A stretch of DNA of 64,000 nucleotides from Amoebophrya sp. A120. Lineage: Eukaryota > Sar > Dinophyceae > Syndiniales > Amoebophryaceae. The number at the start of each line of letters is the position of its first letter. Positions within the stretch are counted from its first letter, which is position 1. The translations under genes and the position numbers were made by a program. Where the stretch lies: NCBI GenBank assembly GCA_905178155.1, contig CAJINV010000002.1, positions 7,594,743 through 7,658,742 on the forward strand. The letters run 5' to 3'. Below, piece after piece: positions 34,830 through 44,222 of this stretch. The notes under the pieces are model-generated. The model ran no database searches. It was given only the letters and a program-made list of their open reading frames with translations, and was not told the DNA's origin.

Positions 34830-37489
34830 TTAATTTCTCGCGTTTTTCCTATTTTGGTCATCCTTATTTCCCACGAGAGCAAAAGCATCGGAGTAGGCCC
34901 CGCCACCCTTTGCTTGCGTTAACTTGTTGGACATCATCGTTCTGTAGTCGGCTGAAAAGTCTTCCAGCCGTGCGTGGTCCACGTACCACGGTAAATGTCG
35001 GGCCTCAAACTTCGGACCAGCCACGCGTAACGTGTGCCGCACGCCGCGCACCCACTGCGGATTGTGGTAGCTGCATTTCGCCTGGTACATGACCGCCGCT
35101 GTGTCGACGGGGGACACATAGATGTCCAGCTCGTTGGCCGCGATCGCGGCCGCTACCTTCTCAACTTGCACTTGTCGTTCCGCCGGCGTCTTCGACCGCG
35201 TGCCGAAATCCTTTGGGTCCAGATGACCATCGAACCAGGTGGCGCCGTGGTTCAGCTGCCTCGCCCGCAGTAACGCCAGCTCGTACTCGAAGCTCTTCGC
35301 CTCGCCCCGACTGTTTCGCAGGCCCGCGAGATGCTTGCGGAGGGGCTCCAAAGCGGCCTCGTTTGTGGCTGCGAAAAGCTTGGACTGCTGCTGATAAGAG
35401 TTGACGCCGACTGCTCCATGTGTATTTGACGTAGTTGAGGCGCTGGTCGTTGTACTAGGGCTAGTGCTATCGGAAGGCAAAGCATTAACATGTTGATTCT
35501 CGTGAAGATACAATGTGTGAGTCTCGGGCTCGCGAGTCAGCGTGTCGTAGTGGCCGCGCAGCGTCTTCTCAATCGCCGTGTTCCAACTGATACGCGGCCT
35601 GAGAGACTTCTGCACGTCCTCGTGCAGAGAAGTTATTGCTGACGTTCCCTCCTCCACCTCGTTAGACCGTGGTACGCTTGCCGTGCCGTTCACCGCACTT
35701 GCGGCTGCAAAGTCCAGCTTTAGAAGCCAAAACCGGAGCTCTCGATCCAAGACGAGTTTTCGCTGCTTGTCAGATGGTTTTATCGGAAAAGAAACGGCGT
35801 TCTTACCAGGTGCCGCAGAACTGGTCTTCATCTGTGCCACCTCGGACTGGTCATCAAGTCGGAGAGTGACGTCTTCGGTCGCATACGAGCTGAGCTCTAG
35901 TGACCTTCTGCCCCCGATTGTCCGAGCGTATGGACGACCATTTCCACTTGTTGGATCCCCTTGCTCCGCATGATCAAGACCTTCTGCTGGCGCTCTTTGT
36001 CGACTATAAGTTGTATTCATATTCTCATGATCCCCATAGTCAAGAAGATCGCTTTTCCTTTTCGTGACCACCAGCTTTGTGGTGTCTAAATCGTCGAGCT
36101 TCAAGGCGGGCGCGACTTTGAGGATGTGCGGAAACAAGTCCAGCAGGTCGTTGAAGACGTAGAACCACTGCCTGCCCTCCGGAAAGAGCACATCCACGTC
36201 CGACACCACAAACCGCCTGCCGTGTATGTCTGCCGCGTGGGTGAGAACCCCACCGTAGGACTGCCACAAAGCGTAGCACCCGTCGTTGCGGTAGATGCGG
36301 TGCAGCGTGAAGTTCGCCGCTGCTTCCTTATCGCGAGAAAAAAGCGTTTACAGTTTGTTACACATTTGTTGGATTTTCTGCATCACAAAGTTGCTAGACA
36401 TGGCAAATTATCAAACCTGTGATGCGCAGACTATAAGGGAAAACACGAATGACATGAGGTTGGCAAGCGTTTCCTGCATGACAGAGTTTGTCTGTCTTGC
36501 TTGTCTCCGATCAGAGTGTGTAACTGTAACACTTTTTTCTCAGGATATTCCTCGGAATTGTAGTAGTAGTCCAGAAGCGGCGGATACGAACTGTTGTTGT
36601 CAATCACGTGCAGGTTGTAAAAACCGTTCTTGACGAGGTTCCGAATTTTCAACTTCAAAAAATGCAACAAGTTGAAATTCGTCGTGATAATCGGAATGGA
36701 CGCGGGGCGAGTGCGCTCGTGGAGAATGTGCTCATCGGCATGTCTGATACTGATGCCGGGGCCGGGTAAACCGCGGCGCCGACGTCGACGCTTGTTGCTT
36801 ATTATCTCGTCTGCATCGCCTTGTTCATCTCCTGTCGTGACTGGAAGTAGATCTTCCTCGGGGTCGTGCTCCCTCTGCTCGTGGTCTTCATTCCCAGCTA
36901 GCAACCGCAATCGCTCGTCGTCTTCGTCATCTTCTTCTGCCGCTTTCGACACCTCCGCGATGGTTTTTGCCAGAGGGTGGTAGTTCTCGTGCAGTATGCT
37001 ATCGATGCGGGCTTTCGGCGGTCGACCTTTGATAAAAACGGACTTATGTGCCCACACTACGGGTGGCGGGTGGCCGGCGCGAGGGTACGTGACAATGTGT
37101 TTCGTGATGCGATACCCACGGCGACGCTTGCGTCGTGTTGGAGGTAGGGGAGTAGACACATATGGATCATGTGACAGTTCTTGTGCTGCCGCGACCGGGG
37201 GCTTTGACGATGAGTAGAGTGCAAGCGCACATTCCACCAGACTGGTAAAAACAAATCTACCACGGCGACGAAGAAGGCAAAACCACGAAAAACATCGAAA
37301 TATGACGACTGAGGACGTTGACAAGAACGTGGATGTTGCTCTTGACCTGGAGCGTCGCCGCCAATGACTGATGACATGACGATCACATTTGCCCGACGAG
37401 TACGAATTGACTTTCTCCATGGGACGATCGATCTTCACAAAACGGCCAAAGCTTGTTCTACCTCCAGTATGAAAATCGCACGTATCCAT
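34830..37489 (-). CDS. GT-A-like glycosyltransferase, probable type II membrane protein
   Basis: Two exons (37489-36548 and 36323-34830) give 811 aa when the family E element between them is removed. A short basic N-terminus precedes a hydrophobic stretch (SSVVIFRCFSWFCLL), a likely signal anchor. The core starts at SIPIITTNFNLLHFLKLKIR and continues through NLHVIDNNSSYPPLLDYYYN, the N-terminal nucleotide-sugar-binding pattern of GT-A enzymes. The acidic metal-binding motif follows as FVVSDVDVLFPE. Near the C-terminus, ELDIYVSPVDTAAVMYQAKC and FEARHLPWYVDH match the tail of bacterial family-2-like transferases of this type. A long acidic, disordered insert sits between anchor and core and another after the DVD motif. 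A Golgi or ER glycan-modifying role is likely; donor and acceptor are unknown. Confidence 0.75.
36329..36547. mobile_element. Introner element, family E (copy E1)
   Basis: TATCGCGAGAAAAAAGCGTT...GTAACACTTTTTTCTCAGGATA with inverted AGAAAAAAG / CTTTTTTCT arms. The exact 5-bp duplication TTCCT lies at 36324-36328 and 36548-36552. It interrupts the glycosyltransferase core; excision joins YYYNSEE to AAANFTLHRIYRND. Confidence 0.9.
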
Positions 37490-37977
37490 CGCATCATTTA
37501 CTGGGGTTGAAAAATCAGCAGGGCGCTTGAACTGCACTGCTATATCCCAAATTGAACTCGAACATCACTAGCGAGGCCAGCCTCTGATAAAAAGATGACA
37601 TCAAACGCGCTCAACATCTGCGGCGCAACCGTAGTTTCTTTCCTTCGTACTTACGAAATAGATCTTCATGTCGTCGTCGCGGCAAGGAGGGTACGAATGC
37701 AGGTTTTTGGGAATACGGATACAGTTTGTGAGGTAGAACTGAGAGTGGCCAGGGAGGAAACGTCGGGGACTCAAGAAGCTTTCTCTGGGCGTGGGAAGAG
37801 ATGAAGTAGGAAATCACAGAAGGTTTTTCTTCTTTATCTTCTACTTGGGCTTTCAATTCTTTCCAGAAATTCTTACGCTTATTCAACACATCGCCAGGGG
37901 GCTCTTCGTCTTGGTGTTTCTGCATCTTCACTGTTCGCATGAAGAGAATATTAAACCGCGCCAGAAGTAGCCGGCCT

Positions 37978-39433
37978 TCAGCACATACTCGCTGTAGCTT
38001 CCTCGATTCTGTATTTGACCCGTGCCCGGTCCTTTTTCAGCTCGATTTTTCCGATGCTGACCTTCCCAATCTTGGCGATGGAATCCACGTGCGTGCCGCC
38101 GCAGTGGCACTCGATGCCGCAGGTGTCCACGTGTCGCACGCCAGCCTTGACGAAGGACTTGATGTTCGGATTTTCTTCCACCAGCGCCGTCTTGATCAGT
38201 TCGTTGCTCGCGTCCTCGATCTTCTGCTGGAGCCCGGCTTTGTCCTTGTTAATCTCGTCCTTCTCTTCCAGGGGGAAAACGTACTCGACGTAGGGCCCGT
38301 CAGGAAAGTGGTAACCTGCGAAAAGGAAGAGGTAAATAAGGTTAAGGAGTCGCGAGCTTATAGTTATAGAGTTTCCAGTTCTCGCAGACCAACATCATCG
38401 ATCCGTCAATGGAACAAGTAGGTCCATGACGATGAAATTGAAATTATCACTCGGTACGGAAAATTTATTGTCGTAGGTATCTGTCACATTTTCTTCTAAT
38501 GTAGTAAGTACCTTTTGCCGGTCGCCACGACTTCATCCCCACTCGCGAGACCGCGACGTCAATCAAATGGCCCGCCGTGTGGAGTCTGGCGTTCAAGAGG
38601 CGCGCTTGGCCGTCGATCTGGAACAGACAGGAGGTGCAGGATTTCCCGACCAGAGAAGTCAACAGGTCTCTCGAGGGGACGCCGGAAGATGAAGAACCGC
38701 CCGCTGCTGCAAGTTCCCCGTCGTGCCAGACGAGTCCAGTTTTCTCCTTGCAATTCCGCACCATGGAAACTGTGAACGTGAAGGTCGTGCCCGCTACACC
38801 CTCTACCTCCATTGTAATCGTGCCCACATCGGTCGGCTGTCCGCCGCCCTGCGCATGGAAAATGGATTCGGACAAAGCGATGCTGCACGACAGTGTAGAA
38901 GTGGGCGTGCCAGTCGCAGTAGTACTTGCTCCGGCTGGAAGCTGTACTCCTAAAATTTTCGCCGGGGCCGAAGAAGAATCGCTTTGGTACTCGTAAACTT
39001 CAGTCCACTTTAGGTCTTCCATGTAAAGGAGCCGCGTTTTCAGCGTCGACTCGTCCTTTTCCTCGGCCAGGAAAACTTCCGGCTGCTCCCCTGCTGGCTT
39101 TGCGGCAGGCTTGTTCTCACTCTCCGCTACGGGTGCGGCTGCAGTTGCGGGCTTGTCGCTCTTTGGCTTCTTGCCGTCGCTTTCCCCGTTTGGGGACGGT
39201 GAGGAATTCGGTTTCCGCGAACCCCCTTTTCCTGATTTCTGCTCTTGTTTCTCAGCATTGTTTCCTTTATTTTTGTCGTCGCCGGTTCCTGGCTGCTTCG
39301 ACTCCTGACACGTTGTCCGTTTGCTCTGCTGCTTTTGCTGAGAAGCCGCCCCAGGTGCTGTCCCAGGTGTCGGAGGAGGCAAGCTTTCCACCAGACCGAT
39401 AGTCTGCAAGTGGTCCTGCGTCAAGGCACCCAT
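37978..39433 (-). CDS. AlaX-type alanyl-tRNA editing protein
   Basis: Exons 39433-38512 and 38315-37978 (GTACTT donor, CAG acceptor) join to 419 aa. The first about 150 residues are a low-complexity Lys/Ser/Pro linker. The trans-editing domain follows: LLYMEDLKWTEVYEYQS, then SIFHAQGGGQPTDVGTI, then the zinc motif HTAGH (HxxxH), then YHFPDGPYVEYVF, and the C-terminal zinc half CHCGGTHVDS (CxxxH). Free-standing AlaX proteins hydrolyse Ser- or Gly-mischarged tRNA-Ala; all four expected metal ligands are present. No mitochondrial presequence is evident. Splicing is canonical here, with no introner element. The long charged N-terminal extension is unusual for the family. Confidence 0.85.
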
Positions 39434-39475
39434 TTTGACAAAATTGAATTTGAAAGGTCTTACCGTCTCCCTTGC

Positions 39476-40090
39476 AGAACACTCTGGCTACGAGAAAGTA
39501 CTGGTTCTCCTTGAATGTTGGCGCAAGTAAGTTGTAGAGCGAATAGGAATGTAGTATCCTGCTGGGAAGATTAAAAACAGGTCGTTGTAAAGTAAAGAAT
39601 TGACTCGAAGCTGCATCAAACTAAACCGACAACACTAAAACCACACACCGGATCGTTGATTTGCATTTGATGTTTTTCCTTTTCTTCGACTTTTAAGAGT
39701 CTTGATCGCACGAGCAGAGCAGCGCCCTTGGCTTCTTCACTCAGACCGGCTACTTGCGTCAGTGGCGGCCGGGATCTCAAGAGCTATTTATCCGACAGTG
39801 ACCACAGACGGGATCATTCATTTCCATTTGTATTGCTGAGTGCGTCAGAAGAAATAATAGAGTGTTCGTGTTGCGGTTCCGGACTCGACGTAAAACGTCG
39901 AAAGGGAAAGAGGAGGGCGACATCGCAAAGACGGGGGCGCTCCGTCGTTAAAACATGACTGAAGACCTTGTCAGTCGTTCACTTACCATGTACCGAAGAT
40001 GAATAAGGCGTTTGGATTGCAAAACTCTTTCCCGTCCAGTCTCGACGGTAAAAAGCCGAGAAGTCTTTAGGCGCTTCCAAGGAATGATCA
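39476..40090 (-). other. Unassigned coding-like exons upstream of the AlaX gene
   Basis: Three minus-strand stretches have protein-like composition and good donors: about 40085-39990 (LEAPKDFSAFYRRDW..., then GTAAGT), about 39785-39650 (VAGLSEEAKGAALLVRSRLL...) and about 39525-39475 (FKENQYFLVARVFCKGD, then GTAAGA). Their phases do not join cleanly to each other or to the AlaX ATG. They may be 5' exons of AlaX or remains of another gene. No ATG precedes the first. Confidence 0.35.
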
Positions 40091-40110
40091 CATGTTGATG
40101 CGCAAACAAA

Positions 40111-43100
40111 TCAGATCTCGAGGGGCGGAAGCGGTTTTCTGCAGGTGGGACATTCCATCTTGACAGACATCCACTGTTCTAGGCAGGCATAATGGTACCA
40201 GTGCCCGCACGGAGCACAAACTGGCACCATACTTTTCCCGCCACCACTGCTCGTAGTCGTGGTTTCATCGGGGGGCTCCACGTCCTCTGCTTGTGGAGCT
40301 GCGGGTAGGTTTGCTCCGTCGGAACTTGCCGGACCGGCGGGGCGGTCCAGTGCAGGAGGTGTCGCAGAAGTGCTGCTATTTCCCTGCAGAGCCATTGCTC
40401 CAACACCTGGCGGGGCACCTGAAGACATACTTGCCGAGGGCGACGTCGTGTCTGCTCCTGAAGTATACGAAGAGGATCCGCCTCGTTCCGCAGTTATACT
40501 GCTCCCTCGAACAAAAATTCTGTTCGTCGCGTTCGAAATCGTGTTGAAGACCATGCTGCTGCTGGAGGGAAAAAGCGCTGCAACGCTGGCGGTCAGCTGC
40601 GACGAACTGCTGCTGCTTCCTCCTGCTCCGTAGTGTCCCGACAAAGCCCGAAAGTCCAGCCGCTCCATGCAAATCACACAATCGTAGTGCTTTTTCACAA
40701 CTCTGCTCGACGTCGTCCTGGGTCGTGCGGGGCTCGGCGTCGAGTCCAGTTCGTGCCGCTTGTTACTTTCGGCGTTGCGGCTTGGCGAAGTAGCACCACC
40801 TCCAGAACTTCTCGTTCCTCCAGAAGTTCGCTCCTCCGCCGAGATGATCGGCTGTCGTTGCTCGCGCGTGAGGGCTTTGTTCGAATCCAGTCCAGTGCGC
40901 GTTGGTGAGAAATTTTCGCCAATGTGGTCATTTGCATTGGTGAAAGCGAGAGCTTGCTCGGTTTGGGCGCGCGGCCGAGACGTGGACGAAGAGGATGTTG
41001 TTGCACCAATGCCAGCGCGTATTTGTGTTGTGCTTTCGGATGTGGATCGGGGCTTCGCGTCGCGGGAGGGCAATTGCAGAGGAGCGCCACTGTTGCTTCT
41101 GGACACAGGAACGTCCAGAACATTATCCATCTCGATTGCGACCGTGTCAGACGAGCTTCTTCCTGAAATACTTGTCGTATGTCCGACAACACTGGCCGAC
41201 ACTGGACGACGGTCGATGTCGAGTGCAGAGGTATTTGTATTTCTCGCCTCGGTCACAGCCGCTTGGTGCTCCTCGTCTCCGCCGTCCGATATTGGCACGA
41301 CATCCGGACTTTCCTCCCCACCCCCCGATGCCGTCTCCTCTTCATCCCCGACTAACGCGTCCTTGGGCGGCGCTCGGTGGTAGTTGTAGACGTGGGGCAG
41401 GCAGATCCAGGGAATGAACCACCGCGCGGACCACTTTCGTTGCGAGTAGAGAATGGACAACTGAACGACGTGCAAGAGGAGGAAGCAGGTGGACAAAAAC
41501 GGGTTCCAACTCCCCCGGCTGTAGTACTCCTTTTCCAACAGCGGAAAGTGCGCGTTCCGCGGCCACATGTCGTTCTTGTCGCAGAACCAAGCACTCAAAC
41601 CAGGCCCCACGCCGCCGATCCCGCCGTCTGCGGCCGCGAGGTAGAGCAAATCGCCGCTCAACCTCGGCAACACCTCCCCGGTGTACGCGTTGAAAGGGCA
41701 GCTGTAGGCGTAGAGGATGGGTAAAACCCGCAAGCAACTCACCCGGGACAAAAAGTTCCAATGAAACGCGTTTTTGTAGCCGTTCTTCACGTTCCAGTAG
41801 ATCTGCGGGACCCAAAACAGCTGCGCGAGCAGCAGGTAGCAATGGTAGTAGTCCGCGAACAGGGAATTGACCAGAAAAATCGTAATCAGCAGAATGGAGT
41901 AGAAGCGCCAATACAGAACCGCGATTTCGCGGCGCAACACCCGCTCCTCCTCCATCACATTCAGATTCTCCGGCTGCCGTCTCCGCCGCTCCGCCCGCCA
42001 CAAATGGAGGATCAGCCGCATCTGCATCGAGGCGAACAGGAGGAACTTGAGGAAGATCACGACGCAGAAGTTGTTGAAAACGTCCGTGTTGGAAGGCAGC
42101 CCTCGGGCGGAAAAGACCAAATACATAAAGGTCTCCACCATGGTGTGCAGTGCGAGGAAGAACAGCGTCGGCAGGTAGATCTGCTCGCTGTGCTGCAGGT
42201 TCGTTATCTGCTTCGCCCACACGGTCATCTCGATCAGGGTTAGGACGTTCAGGAATACGGACAAATTCCAACTTTTGTTCGACTGTCGGGTGCTGTCCAC
42301 TTCGCGGAGCAGAAGTTTCAGCCGGACTTGGTTTAGGTTTTCTGCTGCTGTGTCACCTTTTTCCTTAGAAGTTGTATCCGCCAGCGGTCCGGAGGGTTGG
42401 TGGGCCAGGCAGTCGTAGGAGAAAAGCTCCGCCTTGACGATTTTTTCGTCCGTTTCGCTCCCCGGCGTGTTGGCAAAGCTCGCGGCTGGCCACAGCTTCA
42501 TCTGAAAATTGCAGTCGTGCTTGTTCAGCCTCGGCGGTGCGTTACTGGCGATCGGGGTGGTGCCGTGGTCGCTGCTGGGCCGACTGAGAAAACCCCCCGA
42601 GGAGGCCGAAGACGAGGATCCGGAATCGCCAGAGCCATCGGAGGAAGATTTTTTCATGGGCTGGAAGAGCATGTGCCACAGCCAGGCGGTGAACGACGGC
42701 GGAGGATCGAGAAAGTCGATACGAGGCACCGTGCCGGAAAATAAGATGTACGGATAGGATTTGTTCTTTTCTGGACTAGTTGCACTGTCTTTCTCGTCCG
42801 CCCCGAGGACAGCGGTCTCATCTACCGTTCCGAACGCCGGCACGACTCGCCAGTCCGAGTCTTCGGTGGCGCTGCTGGTCGTAACTTTCCCATCTGCCGA
42901 GCTGATGACTTCCTTCGATGACGAATCTGGGTTCTTCGTTTCGAACTTGGCGCCTTTCAGTACCCCGGAGAGGATCAGCGTGCGTAGCGTATTTCCACTC
43001 CCGCCGTTCGTGTTCCCGTGGAGCATGAGTCGCATGTCCGCGGAGATCAAGCCTGGAAGCACCGAAGTTTTGTAAGCCACATCCATGCGCACGCTCTCGA

Positions 43101-43317
43101 CCGAGTCGAAGATGTTCTTCGAGGAGGAAGCTGAACTTCCAGATGTTGAAGACGTCGAAAGGGGATGCGGGACGCTGCTGTCGTGGTAAATGCCCCGGTA
43201 CTGCGCGCGCGGGTGAATGTGCTCCAGCGATTTCGTCTCTTTCGTGCCACCGTAGAGGAAAAAATCCAGGGCTTGCAGAATGAACAGGCAAATGAAAAAA
43301 CAGGCCAGGGCGTTCAT
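40111..43317 (-). CDS. TUL1: Multi-spanning membrane RING-H2 E3 ubiquitin ligase (Tul1/FLY family)
   Basis: A single exon of 1068 aa. It starts with a signal-anchor-like hydrophobic segment (CFFICLFILQALDFFLY). A lumenal-type domain of about 330 residues follows, then a cluster of hydrophobic helices (for example ILLITIFLVNSLFADYYHC and a stretch around CLRVLPILYAYSCPFNAYTG). A long cytosolic Ser/Thr-rich tail ends in a C-terminal RING-H2: CVICMERL ... CAPCGHWYHYACLEQWM ... CPTCRKPLPPL. The closing CPxCRxPLPPL and the overall order match yeast Tul1 and plant FLY ligases, which act in Golgi/endosome membrane-protein quality control. The RING has a long insert between the second and third Cys pairs. 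No intron is present, unlike its neighbours. Confidence 0.85.
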   Translation of the reverse strand: MNALACFFICLFILQALDFFLYGGTKETKSLEHIHPRAQYRGIYHDSSVPHPLSTSSTSGSSASSSKNIFDSVESVRMDVAYKTSVLPGLISADMRLMLHGNTNGGSGNTLRTLILSGVLKGAKFETKNPDSSSKEVISSADGKVTTSSATEDSDWRVVPAFGTVDETAVLGADEKDSATSPEKNKSYPYILFSGTVPRIDFLDPPPSFTAWLWHMLFQPMKKSSSDGSGDSGSSSSASSGGFLSRPSSDHGTTPIASNAPPRLNKHDCNFQMKLWPAASFANTPGSETDEKIVKAELFSYDCLAHQPSGPLADTTSKEKGDTAAENLNQVRLKLLLREVDSTRQSNKSWNLSVFLNVLTLIEMTVWAKQITNLQHSEQIYLPTLFFLALHTMVETFMYLVFSARGLPSNTDVFNNFCVVIFLKFLLFASMQMRLILHLWRAERRRRQPENLNVMEEERVLRREIAVLYWRFYSILLITIFLVNSLFADYYHCYLLLAQLFWVPQIYWNVKNGYKNAFHWNFLSRVSCLRVLPILYAYSCPFNAYTGEVLPRLSGDLLYLAAADGGIGGVGPGLSAWFCDKNDMWPRNAHFPLLEKEYYSRGSWNPFLSTCFLLLHVVQLSILYSQRKWSARWFIPWICLPHVYNYHRAPPKDALVGDEEETASGGGEESPDVVPISDGGDEEHQAAVTEARNTNTSALDIDRRPVSASVVGHTTSISGRSSSDTVAIEMDNVLDVPVSRSNSGAPLQLPSRDAKPRSTSESTTQIRAGIGATTSSSSTSRPRAQTEQALAFTNANDHIGENFSPTRTGLDSNKALTREQRQPIISAEERTSGGTRSSGGGATSPSRNAESNKRHELDSTPSPARPRTTSSRVVKKHYDCVICMERLDFRALSGHYGAGGSSSSSSQLTASVAALFPSSSSMVFNTISNATNRIFVRGSSITAERGGSSSYTSGADTTSPSASMSSGAPPGVGAMALQGNSSTSATPPALDRPAGPASSDGANLPAAPQAEDVEPPDETTTTSSGGGKSMVPVCAPCGHWYHYACLEQWMSVKMECPTCRKPLPPLEI

Positions 43318-44222
43318 CGTCGGCGAGGCTATGTTGTAGTTTGGTGAAACCTTTACACAGACCTGATAGTCAACTCAGCACAACAGAGGAAAAATTAAAG
43401 AAGAGGCAGCTGGTCTAGTTGTACATCAAATCCTTTCAAAATCGGGAACGGAAGTTTTGAAGGGATCGCCGCGCTGCGGAAATCTTTCATGCATGCTACA
43501 TCACTCCCTGTCGTCTTCGAGTCGTCAACATGGGGTGCAACCTTTTCCTTTCCGAGCCGATTTTTTCTGCGTGTGACGCGAACAACAAACTACTTCGTGC
43601 TTTCCTTTGAAGCAGAACTCGCGAGTAAAGAAAAAGCTGTTTGTTGAACCGTTACTGTTCATAGGCGGAAAAACACATAAAATTGTATGCAAAAACTTCA
43701 ACTTGTTCTTGCGACAGCATTATGTCTTGGCGTGGTCCTTCTAAAAACGGGTGCGTGTGCCAAAGGAATTGTACAATATGTTGCACCTGCGCTTTCGACT
43801 ATGTATCTCCATCAGTGAAAAAAAACCGACAGAAGTTTGAGTTCTTTTCTGAAACGATTCATACAACGAACGGACGGAGGGCACTAGGCAACGCCCCATT
43901 CAAAAAAATACAGTAGTACCGCACTTAGATCAAAACTCTTCAAAAGTTTCTTACAGATCACACAGCCACAGCAGCCACGACGGGCCCGCGTGCTTGTGAT
44001 CAACTTGAACTTTCTCGTATGACTGACTAAGCTAACTTACCATAAATTGTGATTGTAGCTGCACGTTGTTATTCACTTTAGCTTCTTATTGACGCCAGGC
44101 TTTTAGTTCTAGAATAAAAGTTCCCTCCGGAATTCATGTATTAGTTGTGCACCCACCGACCCGCCGCCAGCGTGCTGGTGCTCCGGTTCAGCAGCTAAAA
44201 CGCGCCACCTGCTTCCGCCGCT
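43318..44222. other. Intergenic region, no supported gene
   Basis: About 0.9 kb upstream of the E3 ligase gene and downstream of the ankyrin gene. A 77-codon plus-strand frame (43683-43916) has no support. No repeat was recognised. Confidence 0.5.

Noticed and set aside
41342-42271. 309-codon minus-strand ORF inside the E3 ligase gene
   Set aside because: It is an out-of-frame reading of the ligase membrane domain; the main frame has coherent transmembrane helices and a RING.
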